DNA of 13,156 bases, from assembly GCA_009920225.1 (NCBI GenBank), contig RGAJ01000021.1, positions 1 through 13,156 on the forward strand, given 5' to 3'. A model generated the notes under the pieces. That model was not told the DNA's origin, searched no databases, and saw nothing but the letters and a program-made list of their open reading frames with translations. Of the stretch, positions 1 through 8,304 are shown in pieces. The position numbers and the translations under genes are program-made. Source of the stretch: Paracoccaceae bacterium (GTDB lineage Bacteria > Pseudomonadota > Alphaproteobacteria > Rhodobacterales > Rhodobacteraceae). Numbering within the stretch: position 1 is the stretch's first letter; every line of letters begins with the position of its first letter.

Positions 1-13
1 CGCAGGGACAGGA

Positions 14-1285
14 TTAAAGTCGTTCAAACTGTGATTGCTGTTTCGGCGTCCAAGAAACAGTGAAATCTGTGCCGTCCTCTGTTTGCGCCTCTTCTTCAAT
101 GATCCCTTGGGCATAAAGCCACGCGCGCCGCTTGCCGTCGGAAAATGGCAGGCTGAGCGTTGCGGTTGATTTATCCTGCCCCAAGGATTGGGCGATAATC
201 GCCAAAAGATCATCCATCCCCTGGCCTGTCACGGCGGACACGGCGACGGTATGGTCTTGTCGTGCGGCGATGTTTTCAAGCGCGGATTTCTCATCCCCCG
301 CGAGCGCGTCGATCTTGTTCCAGACCTCGATCACTTCAACCTCGGTCGACACGCCAAGGCTTTCCATGATGGCATGGACGTCTTCGGCCTGTTCTTCGGT
401 CGCATCATGGGAAATATCGCGCACATGCAAGATCAGGTTCGCGGCAAGCACTTCTTCCAAGGTCGCGCGAAAGGCAGCGACCAATTCGGTCGGCAGATCC
501 GAGATAAATCCAACTGTATCGGACAAAATGACATCCACACCATTGGCCAGTTTGACCGCCCGCATTGTGGGATCAAGCGTGGCAAAGAGCATATCCTTTG
601 CCATCACATCCGCGCCCGTCAATCGGTTGAATATCGTTGATTTGCCCGCGTTGGTGTACCCAACAAGCGCAACAATCGGATAGGGAACCTTGGCACGTGC
701 CGCGCGGTGCAGCGTGCGAGTTTTGACCACCTTTTCCAGTTGCCGTTTTAGACGCACAAGTTGTTCATCAATGGCACGACGGTCTGCTTCGATCTGCGTT
801 TCGCCCGGACCGCCAACAAACCCCAAGCCGCCGCGTTGGCGTTCAAGGTGGGTCCACGCCCGAACCAAGCGCGTGCGCTGGTAACTGAGCGCGGCCATTT
901 CAACCTGCAGCACACCTTCGCGGGTGGCCGCGCGATCAGAAAAGATTTCAAGGATCAGACCTGTGCGGTCCAAAATCTTGACGTTCCAATCTTTTTCCAG
1001 ATTGCGTTGCTGAACAGGTGTCACAGGCCCGTCGATCATCACCAATTCGATGTCGTTGGCTTTGAACAGTTGGGACAGTTCTTCGACCTTCCCCGATCCA
1101 AACAACCGACCCGGTTGGGGATGCGGAAGCGGGACAAGCGTTTTTCCAACAACCTCTAAATCAGGTAAAGCCGCAGCAAGGGCTACGGCTTCTTCTAGGG
1201 CTGGTTTGGCTGCGCGGCGATCCTTGTCTGATTTAATATCAGGATGCAAAACCCATGTGCGGGTTACGCGCCGATCATGTTCCAT
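14..1285 (-). CDS. hflX: HflX, ribosome-binding GTPase
   Basis: This is a GTPase of the HflX/Obg-like class; family members bind the 50S subunit and rescue or split stalled ribosomes under stress. The N-terminal HflX domain is seen as the LFGSGKVEEL stretch (about residues 61-70) and GGPGETQIEADRR (about 158-170). The G domain has G1 GYTNAGKS (about 209-216), the switch I region FATLDPTMR, G3 DTVGF (about 256-260), G4 NKID (about 323-326) and G5 SAVTG. At 423 residues the length is normal. A TTG codon lies directly before the ATG, so the frame could open 3 bases earlier. The ATG is preferred because it forms a TGATG junction with the hfq stop (1-base overlap), implying translational coupling. 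The pairing with hfq is a long-known arrangement in proteobacteria. The gene is complete, with its TAA at 14-16. Confidence 0.97.
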   Translation of the reverse strand: MEHDRRVTRTWVLHPDIKSDKDRRAAKPALEEAVALAAALPDLEVVGKTLVPLPHPQPGRLFGSGKVEELSQLFKANDIELVMIDGPVTPVQQRNLEKDWNVKILDRTGLILEIFSDRAATREGVLQVEMAALSYQRTRLVRAWTHLERQRGGLGFVGGPGETQIEADRRAIDEQLVRLKRQLEKVVKTRTLHRAARAKVPYPIVALVGYTNAGKSTIFNRLTGADVMAKDMLFATLDPTMRAVKLANGVDVILSDTVGFISDLPTELVAAFRATLEEVLAANLILHVRDISHDATEEQAEDVHAIMESLGVSTEVEVIEVWNKIDALAGDEKSALENIAARQDHTVAVSAVTGQGMDDLLAIIAQSLGQDKSTATLSLPFSDGKRRAWLYAQGIIEEEAQTEDGTDFTVSWTPKQQSQFERL

Positions 1286-1524
1286 CAACTTGGTTCTTCG
1301 CCCTCATACAGCGAAATAGGCTGCGATGGCATGATTGTCGAAATGGCGTGTTTATACACCAATTGCGACTGTCCATCACGGCGCAACAGAATACAGAAAT
1401 TGTCAAACCACGTTACAACGCCCTGCAGTTTCACACCGTTGATCAAGAATACAGTCACAGGCACTTTTGCCTTGCGAACATGGTTTAAAAAGGCGTCTTG
1501 CAGATTTTGACGGTCCGATGCCAT
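1285..1524 (-). CDS. hfq: Hfq, RNA chaperone
   Basis: This is the Sm-like hexameric RNA chaperone that pairs small RNAs with mRNAs. At 79 residues it is a short alphaproteobacterial form without the long C-terminal tail of the enterobacterial protein. The proximal-face residues Q9 and D10 (NLQDAFL), the Sm1 block [16 protein letters not shown] (about 20-35, including K32), F43, and the Sm2 signature YKHAIST (57-63) are all present. The ATG is preceded by AAGGG at a suitable distance. The 104-base gap to trkH upstream is the second largest in the minus-strand run, so a dedicated promoter is likely, although no clear -35/-10 pair could be picked by eye. Its stop overlaps the hflX ATG by one base, so the two genes are probably co-transcribed and coupled. 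Confidence 0.98.
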   Translation of the reverse strand: MASDRQNLQDAFLNHVRKAKVPVTVFLINGVKLQGVVTWFDNFCILLRRDGQSQLVYKHAISTIMPSQPISLYEGEEPS

Positions 1525-1616
1525 GGGTTATGCCCTTATGTTATTGTTTTTGTTAGCCACCAAGGTTGGCAATAGGCTACCAGTGAATTTTCGGAAATAC
1601 AACCAATACTATTTGC

Positions 1617-1634
1617 CGATAAAAAGTTTTATCG
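1617..1634 (-). repeat. 8-bp inverted repeat over the trkH stop codon
   Basis: CGATAAAA and TTTTATCG form a perfect inverted repeat separated by only two bases, spanning the TAA stop of trkH. In the transcript it would fold as a short A/U-rich stem. No U-run follows on the minus strand, so it is not a textbook intrinsic terminator. It may give mild 3'-end structure or be chance. Confidence 0.3.
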
Positions 1635-3140
1635 TCGCCACGCAGAGGGGGCCATAATCGCCAAAACCACCAAAATTTCAAGGCGCCCCAGGATCATTGC
1701 AAAAATAACCAGGCTTTTTAAAACCCAAGGCATTGCAATGATGCCAAAATCGCCCAATCCCGATACATCAATCAACGGCCCCGTGGTCGTCAGCGCCGAT
1801 ATCGCCAACACAATGGCATGTTCGAAATCCAGCCCAAACCACGCAAACACCATCGTAAACGCAGCAATTGCAACAACGAAAAGCATGAAAAACACCCATG
1901 CAATAAACCCACCTGCCCGTAAATCGGCACGCAAATGCTTGCGCGATTGACCCACGGATGAGGGATGTTCCATGCGGTCCAATTCCCGTAAAATCGACAG
2001 ATAGAGCGAATAGACCCGCAGCAATTTCACACCACCCGCTGTTGTGGCAACCCCGCCCCCGATCAACGCAAGCCCCATGAACAAAAATCCGGGCGTTTCA
2101 AGGCCTGACCATGCCTGCGCCTCACCCCAGAATTCCGATACAAAACCCGTTGTGGTCAAAAAGGACGTGACCGTAAAAATACCCCCCCACAGGGCCTGAA
2201 GCGACGTAAGCACAGATGTGTCAGTATCATCCACATAGGCCCCCAGCCAGTGTCGCACGAACAACGCAGTGGGCAGCACAAGAATGATCGTGGCGGCCAA
2301 GCGGAACTCTGGGTCTTGGAACAGGGATGTGTTGCGCTGCATGACGCGTTCTTGGGAATAGGAAATACGCGTAAGCGCAAAGATAAAAAACGCAACAACA
2401 CAGGCCTCGCCCAAGAACCCCGCCTGCGCAGAGGAAAAGGAATTTGGCCCTGAAATCCCAGATGTTGACATCACCGACATGGCATAGATCAAGGCGTCAA
2501 ACGACGGGCTGCCCAGAAAGGTCAAGATCATCCAAAGCGATGCTGTAAATCCGAAATAGCCCGGCAACAGCCGCTGCGCTGCGCGCGACAACAGACGGTG
2601 GCGATCTTGGGTCGTCAAAGAATGGCTGCGTCCCACGCGATGCCCTGCGTTGCCGGCCGAGACCTCAAAACCACCCAAATTAAGCGGCGCCAATATCGCA
2701 GAGGCCACAACCCACATCAACGCGCCCCCCTGCCACGCGACAAAGGCGCGCCACAGGTGCACAGAGTCTGGCAACCGCTCAGGTGCAAAGACCTGCAATC
2801 CAGTCGTGGTATAGGCACCAGCCATATCAAGATAGACATTCATAAAGGTGGTATTGCCAATGATATCATACATCGGAATGGCCAAAAACAATGGCAGCAC
2901 AACCATCGATGTCCCAAGATGGATGACCTGCTGAAACCCGTTTTCGGTCAAGTCGCGATTGGAAATCACCATGGCGATCATCACCACCGCAAACACGCCC
3001 AAGACACCGGTGTAAAAGAACATGCGTGCTTGGAAAAATTCTTCGTGCACCAACGCAAAAATGGCGGGCAGCCACATCGAAACCGCCCCAATCAACATGA
3101 GCTTTAGAACAAAGGGCAGATGTTCAAAGTGCCGTTGCAT
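1629..3140 (-). CDS. trkH: TrkH/KtrB-family potassium uptake channel subunit
   Basis: This is an integral inner-membrane protein forming the K+ pore of the Trk system, gated by TrkA. At 503 residues it matches the family length. It is strongly hydrophobic, with the expected repeated TM-P-TM organisation. The four pore-loop selectivity sites are readable: TTTG (111-114), STSG (225-228), TTTG (329-332) and TTTG (451-454), so all four filter glycines are kept. The membrane segment GGGVATTAGGVKLLR (361-375) after the third loop corresponds to the gating-loop region of TrkH. The ATG overlaps the TAA of trkA by one base (TAATG), implying coupled translation and matched stoichiometry. The partner trkA directly upstream makes TrkH rather than KtrB the best call. 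The C-terminus ends with WRR right after the last membrane segment. Confidence 0.95.
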   Translation of the reverse strand: MQRHFEHLPFVLKLMLIGAVSMWLPAIFALVHEEFFQARMFFYTGVLGVFAVVMIAMVISNRDLTENGFQQVIHLGTSMVVLPLFLAIPMYDIIGNTTFMNVYLDMAGAYTTTGLQVFAPERLPDSVHLWRAFVAWQGGALMWVVASAILAPLNLGGFEVSAGNAGHRVGRSHSLTTQDRHRLLSRAAQRLLPGYFGFTASLWMILTFLGSPSFDALIYAMSVMSTSGISGPNSFSSAQAGFLGEACVVAFFIFALTRISYSQERVMQRNTSLFQDPEFRLAATIILVLPTALFVRHWLGAYVDDTDTSVLTSLQALWGGIFTVTSFLTTTGFVSEFWGEAQAWSGLETPGFLFMGLALIGGGVATTAGGVKLLRVYSLYLSILRELDRMEHPSSVGQSRKHLRADLRAGGFIAWVFFMLFVVAIAAFTMVFAWFGLDFEHAIVLAISALTTTGPLIDVSGLGDFGIIAMPWVLKSLVIFAMILGRLEILVVLAIMAPSAWRR

Positions 3141-4516
3141 TAGAAGAAATCAATCGACACTTGCAGCAGACGTTCAACCTCTGGCACGTCCTTGGTCAAG
3201 GCAAACAATGCGATGATGTCGCCATCGTCGATGCGCATTCCACCGGTGGGCTTTACCATTTCGCCATTCTTCAACACGCCGCCCAGCAATACACCTTCGG
3301 GAAAGGCAATATCGCGTATGCGCTGGCCTGCAATGGGGGATGTGCTCATGACTTCGGCTTCGATGATTTCGGCCTCTGCATCGCCGATCGAATAGACATC
3401 GCGCACGCGACCGTGGCGGATGTGGCGCAAAATCGAACTTACGGTTGTCGCGCGTGGATTGATATAAGCGTCAATCCCCAAGGGTTCCATCAACGGCACC
3501 ATCGTCGGATCATTGATCAAAGCGATGGCCATCGCACAGCCCTGCGCCTTGGCACGAACGGCGGCAAGCATGTTGGTTTTGTCGTCATCTGTGACCACCA
3601 AAATGGCGTCTGATCTGCTTATGTTTGCCTCGTTCAACAGGTTGGAATCCAACCCGTCCCCGTTCAAGACAATGGTGCGTTCCAAAGCATCAGCCGCGCG
3701 TTCTGCAACAGCGCGGTTTTTTTCAATAACCTTCATCCGCAAACGGCGTTTGTCTGCCTCAAGCGTTTCGGCCACACGCAGGCCCACATTGCCGCCGCCG
3801 ACAATCACAATGCGGTCTTGTTTGGTGTAGGGTTTGCCAAAAATCTCGGCTGTGCGCACCGCATCATCCACGTGACACATGACGTAACATTCATCACCTG
3901 GGAACAGCTGATCGCCTGCTTCGGGGGCAAAGAGCGCCCCTTGGCGCCGCACACCAACAACGATGGTGCGCAAGGTGGAAAACAAATCGGTCAATTGGCG
4001 CAATGGCGTGTTTATCACAGGGCACTGGTCATCCAACCGAAAGCCCAACAATTGTGCCTTGCTGTCCAAAAAGGTTTCTGAATCAAACGCGGTGGGTGAT
4101 GCCAATCGCTTTAACGCGGCTTCGGCCACTTCGCGTTCTGGGCTGATCACAACGTCAATCGGCATGTGATTGCGACGGAACAGATCGGAATAGATTGCAT
4201 CCAAATAGGATTGCGACCGCAAGCGCGCAATCTTACGCGGGACTTCGAAAACGGAATGGGCCACTTGGCAGGTGACCATATTCACCTCGTCCGAATGGGT
4301 GGCCGCGATCACCATATCGGCATCGCGCGCGCCGGCACGTTCCAAGACATCGGGATAGGACGCAAAGCCGGTGATCCCGCCGACATCCAAGGTTTCGGTC
4401 GCACGACGCACAAGATCAGGGTTGTTATCAACCACAGTCACGTCATTGCGTTCGCCCGACAAATGTCGCGCGATCTGCCATCCGACTTGACCTGCGCCGC
4501 AAATAATAACCTTCAT
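3140..4516 (-). CDS. trkA: TrkA, NAD-binding K+ uptake regulator
   Basis: This is the cytoplasmic gating subunit of the Trk potassium system. It has two tandem RCK units, each a Rossmann TrkA-N domain followed by a TrkA-C domain. The first nucleotide-binding glycine motif is GAGQVG (residues 7-12) with acidic D30 in VVDNN; the second is GGGNVG (240-245) with VIEKN about 20 residues later. The chosen start gives MKVIICGAGQVG and 458 residues, the same length as E. coli TrkA. An in-frame ATG 15 bases upstream exists (MKGSQ extension), but AAAGGA lies 6 bases before the chosen ATG and inside that extension, while no Shine-Dalgarno precedes the longer start. Its TAA overlaps the trkH ATG by one base. 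A 72-base gap with a hairpin separates it from ntrX upstream. Confidence 0.96.
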   Translation of the reverse strand: MKVIICGAGQVGWQIARHLSGERNDVTVVDNNPDLVRRATETLDVGGITGFASYPDVLERAGARDADMVIAATHSDEVNMVTCQVAHSVFEVPRKIARLRSQSYLDAIYSDLFRRNHMPIDVVISPEREVAEAALKRLASPTAFDSETFLDSKAQLLGFRLDDQCPVINTPLRQLTDLFSTLRTIVVGVRRQGALFAPEAGDQLFPGDECYVMCHVDDAVRTAEIFGKPYTKQDRIVIVGGGNVGLRVAETLEADKRRLRMKVIEKNRAVAERAADALERTIVLNGDGLDSNLLNEANISRSDAILVVTDDDKTNMLAAVRAKAQGCAMAIALINDPTMVPLMEPLGIDAYINPRATTVSSILRHIRHGRVRDVYSIGDAEAEIIEAEVMSTSPIAGQRIRDIAFPEGVLLGGVLKNGEMVKPTGGMRIDDGDIIALFALTKDVPEVERLLQVSIDFF

Positions 4517-4522
4517 CTGCGA

Positions 4523-4528
4523 TCCTTT
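4523..4528 (-). promoter_or_regulatory. Ribosome binding site deciding the trkA start
   Basis: AAAGGA on the minus strand, 6 bases before the ATG at 4516. It falls within the alternative longer reading (ATG at 4531), which has no comparable site, so it supports the shorter trkA. Confidence 0.7.
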
Positions 4529-4561
4529 CATCTGTCTAACCGCACAGATGTTGAATGTCAG

Positions 4562-4581
4562 ATTGACCTATTGCGGTCAAT
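4562..4581 (-). repeat. 7-bp hairpin just downstream of ntrX
   Basis: ATTGACC and GGTCAAT are perfect complements separated by 6 bases, beginning 7 bases after the ntrX TAG. In the ntrX transcript this gives a stem-loop followed by CUGACAUUC, with no U-tract, so it is not a canonical intrinsic terminator. It may stabilise the ntrX 3' end, act as a processing point before trkA, or serve as a dyad operator for trkA. Confidence 0.45.
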
Positions 4582-4588
4582 GGGCATT

Positions 4589-5977
4589 CTATTCCTCGCC
4601 GTCTGACGCCACTTTGCCATTCGACCCAACGCCCAGGGATTTGAGCTTGCGGTGAAGCGCACTTCGTTCCATTCCGACAAAGGTTGCTGTTTTCGAAATA
4701 TTGCCGCCAAAGCGATTGATTTGGGTGATCAGATATTCGCGTTCAAATGCCTCGCGCGCTTCGCGCAGGGGCATCGCAGCCCAATTGCCCGACACAACGG
4801 CACTGGCCCCTGCGTCCCCTGCCCGCATGCTTTCGGACGGGATATCTTCGGCAGAAATCGGGCCTTGGCCGTCGTTTAGGATCAAAATCCGTTCGATCAC
4901 GTTTTTCAACTGACGCACGTTTCCAGGCCAAGGGAAGGTTTGCAACAAGGCCCCTGCCTCTTCGCTCAGATCGCGCAGGATAAACCCTTGGGTTTTGTGG
5001 AAATGTTCCAAGAAATGCCGCGCCAAAAGGGGGATATCCTCGCGGCGCTCTTCCAGAGTTGGCACAGAAATCGGCACGACATTCAAACGGTGATACAATT
5101 CTTCGCGAAAGGTTTTGGCGCTGATTTCTGCCAAAAGATCGCGGCTGGTCGATGACACGACGCGAATATCTGTTTTGATACTGTCGACACCGCCGACGCG
5201 CTGGAATTTTTGATCCACCAAGAAACGCAATATCTTTGATTGGGTGCCCAATGGCATATCGGCGACCTCGTCAAAGTAGATCACACCGCCGTTTGCCTGT
5301 TCCAACAACCCCATACCGGTCCCTGTTTCGCCTGTTTCACGGCCAAACAAAACGTCTTCCATGCGGTCGGGGTCGATGGTGGCACAATTGACCACAACAA
5401 AGGGTGCATTTGCGCGATCTGAATGGGCGTGAATGTATCGCGCGGCCATTTCCTTGCCAACGCCCGATCCACCGCGCAGCATGACGCGACCATTTGATTT
5501 TGTCACCTTGTCCAATTGGTTCACGAAATTACGGAACACACCGCTTTCGCCCAACATGTCCAACACAGTGGTTTCTTTTTGCTTGAGCGCGATGTTTTCG
5601 CGTCGCAAGCGTGATGTTTCCATGGCACGTCGAATAACCACCAAAAGCTGATCAATATTGAACGGCTTTTCGATGAAATCATACGCGCCCTGTTTGATCG
5701 CAGCGACTGCAATTTCGATATTTCCGTGGCCCGATATGATCACAACAGGCACCTGCGGAAAATCAGATTTCACGCGTTTCAGGATGTCGATGCCATCCAT
5801 GTCACTGTCTTTCAGCCAAATATCCAAGATCAAAAGGCTGGGTGGTTGTTCAGAGATTTTTTTCATCGCCTCGTCTGACGTGCCAGCCAGACGGGTTGTA
5901 AACCCTTCGTCGATTAAGATTTCGGAAATCAGTTCGCGAATATCGCGTTCGTCGTCAACAATTAGAATATCAGTCAT
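4589..5977 (-). CDS. ntrX: NtrX, nitrogen-related response regulator
   Basis: This is a DNA-binding response regulator paired with the sensor NtrY encoded just upstream. It has three parts. The receiver domain (1-120) has DD at 8-9, phosphoacceptor D52 and K104 in EKPF. The AAA+ domain (about 140-370) has Walker A GGSGVGKE (169-176), Walker B VIYFDEV (232-238) and YHRLN (295-299). The FIS-type helix-turn-helix lies near 404-446 (NISKTATFVGMERSALHRKL). Where sigma-54 activators carry GAFTGA, this protein has TGETGTGMG between LFGRE and LLEQA, so the sigma-54 contact loop is absent. Walker A has Gly in place of the usual Glu. The start at MTDILIVDDE matches the family N-terminus (462 residues) and overlaps ntrY by 8 bases (ATGACTGA). 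In-frame ATGs at 5989 and 6007 would add 4 or 10 residues and are less likely. Confidence 0.95.
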   Translation of the reverse strand: MTDILIVDDERDIRELISEILIDEGFTTRLAGTSDEAMKKISEQPPSLLILDIWLKDSDMDGIDILKRVKSDFPQVPVVIISGHGNIEIAVAAIKQGAYDFIEKPFNIDQLLVVIRRAMETSRLRRENIALKQKETTVLDMLGESGVFRNFVNQLDKVTKSNGRVMLRGGSGVGKEMAARYIHAHSDRANAPFVVVNCATIDPDRMEDVLFGRETGETGTGMGLLEQANGGVIYFDEVADMPLGTQSKILRFLVDQKFQRVGGVDSIKTDIRVVSSTSRDLLAEISAKTFREELYHRLNVVPISVPTLEERREDIPLLARHFLEHFHKTQGFILRDLSEEAGALLQTFPWPGNVRQLKNVIERILILNDGQGPISAEDIPSESMRAGDAGASAVVSGNWAAMPLREAREAFEREYLITQINRFGGNISKTATFVGMERSALHRKLKSLGVGSNGKVASDGEE

Positions 5978-8249
5978 TAGAATTGCCATCCCCCTTGGCC
6001 TGTCCATCAGCGCGTGCGCGCGATGTGGGTATTTCGATGGTCACACACGCACCTGCATGCTGTGCGGCCTTAAATAAATCGGCATCATCCAAACGTAATG
6101 TGCCGCCATGTTCTTCGATAATTTTCTTTACAATCGGAAGCCCAAGCCCCGTGCCTTTGTCACGTGTGGTCACATAGGGTTCAAATAACCGCGCCCGATC
6201 TTGTGGAAGCCCGATCCCGTTGTCCGAGATCGTAATCGTTACACGCGCCTCGTCTGATTTCAGCGTCAATCGAATTTTGCCGGAAATCTTGGATTCAATA
6301 CCTTTTTCAAGGCGCGTTTCAATCGCTTCGCCCGCGTTTTTGACCAGATTGGTCAACGCTTGGGCGATCATAGTGGCATCAATCTGGGCCATCACGGGAT
6401 GGTTCGGCAGATCAATGTCAAAGGTAACATCTGGTTGCCCCGCCTCTTGCAAGGTCACGACAGATTTCGTCAATGCGACGATGTCTTCTTGTCGTTTGTC
6501 GGGCTCTGGCATGCGGGCGAATTTTGAAAACTCATCCACAATGCGGCGCAGGTCATTGGTTTGGCGAATAATGACAGAGGTCATCTGTTCCAAGGCTTCG
6601 CCGTCATGTTCCAATTTCGGTGCAAACTTACGTTTGATCCGTTCCGCAGACAATTGGATCGGGGTCAGGGGATTTTTAATTTCATGCGCAATACGGCGCG
6701 CAACGTCACCCCATGCCGCAGAGCGCTGCGCGGACACAAGATCCGTCACGTCGTCGAACGCGACAACATAGCCCAACAACCCTGAGGATGCACTTTGTCG
6801 TGGTGCCATCCTGACCAATAGATTTTCCAATTGTCCCCCACGGATTACTTTTACTTCGTCCTGTACGCTGTCTAAACCACCCTCTTTAAGCCGATGAAAC
6901 AAGGGGGAAAATTCTGGAACTGCGAACTCTATCCGCGCATTGGGGTCATCTTCGTCACGAAACCCCAATAAACGTTCGGCCGATCTGTTCACAAAAGAAA
7001 CCCGTCCATCGGCGTCTAGGCCGATCACACCCGATGTGACCGAGCTTAAAACGGAATCAAATAGGCGTCGGCGCTCTTCGATTTGTGCGGTATTTTCCAA
7101 CAATGCTTCGCGTTGCTGTTTCAATTGTCGCGTCATTTGGTTGAAATAGGTGGACAGTTGCGCGATTTCGTCGTCGCCTTCCTCTTCGACGACTTGGGTA
7201 TCCAATTCCCCCTCACCCACACGTTGCGCCGCCCCTGCCAAGCGTCCGATGGGGCGCGACAACCGTTCGGCAAACCACAGGGCCAACAACACAGACGACA
7301 TCATTAACAACACGGCAAAGGCCAAATATAGCAGACCAAAGTTAAATAATAACTGCCCACGGTCGCTTTCAAGCTGTTGGTACAATCGCGCCGTAGCCTG
7401 GGTTTGGTCCAAAAGCGCAAGCAATTTGCCGTTCACCTCACGGCTGACATAAAGATAGTGATCCGAATACCCCGGCAGATAGGTCAGCGCACGCAATTCG
7501 TCATTGGCATAGTCACTGATGAAGACCACGTTTTGAATGGCTTCTTGCAAGTCTTGTTCGCTGGGCTTTTTCAAATCGAACAAATACGACCGATACCCGC
7601 GCAACAACAAATCGCCCGACGAATTGACGATAAACGCCTTGCTCAGCCCACGCTGGATCAACCGCTGCCCAGCATCCAATTCGTTTCGCACGCTTGCAGG
7701 TTCATAGCGGCCATCGCGCACCTTGACGTCAACCAAATGATCAGACAGCGACAGCGTGTCCTGACGCAACGCGGTTTTTTGTTCTATTTCATAGGCTTGC
7801 GCGGCAGACAATGATGCACCAATCACGTTTTGCACGCGGTCGGAAAACCATGCCTCAAACCCCAAATTGATGGAAATGGTCGCAAAGACCGCAACGGTGA
7901 TCGTGGGCACCAAGGCCATCATGGTAAAGACACCCGTCAACCGCAAATGCAGCCGCGATCCCGATGACCGTTCGCGCCGTTGTGACAGAACCTTTAGGAT
8001 ACGTTGCAAGACGACGCCGATGATCAGCAGAACATAGATCAGATCCGACATCAAAACCAATCGCAGACCGGTTGATCGTGATCCCTGATCCAACGGACCC
8101 ATGTATAAATAGGTCGCAAACGCAAGCACAGGACCCAACAATACCAGCCCAAAGGTAAAGATGGATTGAATGCGCTTTTGGCGGCGCATTTGGACCAATT
8201 TCGTCCACTGTAATCGTCGCCTTGCTTGTACGCCCACGTCGTAAATCAC
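5970..8249 (-). CDS. ntrY: NtrY, membrane sensor histidine kinase
   Basis: This is a membrane-bound histidine kinase that phosphorylates NtrX and influences nitrogen, and in some relatives redox or envelope, responses. Membrane segments are seen near residues 30-50, 65-85 and 105-128, then an extracytoplasmic region (about 130-298) and a further membrane helix (about 300-327). A HAMP domain follows (about 328-380), then a PAS domain (about 395-505). The kinase core has the H-box RRIAHEIKNPLTP with H522, the N-box NLVKNAGEAI (634-643), DNGIG (676-680) and GTGLGL (699-704). At 759 residues the length fits. The start is the GTG at 8249, the furthest possible since TAA directly precedes it. AGG lies only 3 bases before it, so GTG 8237 or ATG 8189 (start at MRRQKRIQS) remain possible. 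It is separated from ntrC by 55 bases carrying a strong hairpin. Confidence 0.94.
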   Translation of the reverse strand: MIYDVGVQARRRLQWTKLVQMRRQKRIQSIFTFGLVLLGPVLAFATYLYMGPLDQGSRSTGLRLVLMSDLIYVLLIIGVVLQRILKVLSQRRERSSGSRLHLRLTGVFTMMALVPTITVAVFATISINLGFEAWFSDRVQNVIGASLSAAQAYEIEQKTALRQDTLSLSDHLVDVKVRDGRYEPASVRNELDAGQRLIQRGLSKAFIVNSSGDLLLRGYRSYLFDLKKPSEQDLQEAIQNVVFISDYANDELRALTYLPGYSDHYLYVSREVNGKLLALLDQTQATARLYQQLESDRGQLLFNFGLLYLAFAVLLMMSSVLLALWFAERLSRPIGRLAGAAQRVGEGELDTQVVEEEGDDEIAQLSTYFNQMTRQLKQQREALLENTAQIEERRRLFDSVLSSVTSGVIGLDADGRVSFVNRSAERLLGFRDEDDPNARIEFAVPEFSPLFHRLKEGGLDSVQDEVKVIRGGQLENLLVRMAPRQSASSGLLGYVVAFDDVTDLVSAQRSAAWGDVARRIAHEIKNPLTPIQLSAERIKRKFAPKLEHDGEALEQMTSVIIRQTNDLRRIVDEFSKFARMPEPDKRQEDIVALTKSVVTLQEAGQPDVTFDIDLPNHPVMAQIDATMIAQALTNLVKNAGEAIETRLEKGIESKISGKIRLTLKSDEARVTITISDNGIGLPQDRARLFEPYVTTRDKGTGLGLPIVKKIIEEHGGTLRLDDADLFKAAQHAGACVTIEIPTSRARADGQAKGDGNSND

Positions 8250-8267
8250 TTACCTAAATTAAGGGTT

Positions 8268-8301
8268 GGCATCAGCGTGTCCCGCACATCACGCTGTTGC
8301 C
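8268..8301 (-). repeat. Strong inverted repeat between ntrC and ntrY
   Basis: GGCATCAGCGTG and CACGCTGTTGCC pair at 11 of 12 positions (one T-T mismatch) around a 10-base spacer. It fills most of the 55-base ntrC-ntrY gap, starting 3 bases after the ntrC stop and ending 18 bases before the ntrY GTG. In the transcript it is a G/C-rich stem-loop followed by AACCCUUAAUUUAGG, not by a U-tract. This suggests an mRNA 3'-end stabiliser or processing element separating ntrBC from ntrYX, or a partial terminator. A dyad protein-binding site is an alternative. Confidence 0.65.
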
Positions 8302-8304
8302 CGA

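Noticed and set aside
132..683. Long plus-strand open frame opposite hflX
   Set aside because: It lies wholly antisense to a well-supported gene, shows no recognisable domain, and has low-complexity Ser/Arg-rich composition typical of a shadow frame. The same applies to antisense frames near 2598-3107, 3161-3613, 4166-4606, 5658-6077, 6220-6771 and 7377-7814.
1617..1634. Intrinsic terminator after trkH
   Set aside because: The stem is A/U-rich, the loop would be only 2 bases unless pairs open, and no U-tract follows on the minus strand.
4589..6007. Longer NtrX beginning at the ATG at 6007
   Set aside because: The extra ten residues (MDRPRGMAIL) do not belong to the receiver fold and the family starts at M-DILIVDDE; the ATG at 5977 overlaps the ntrY stop in the usual coupled way.
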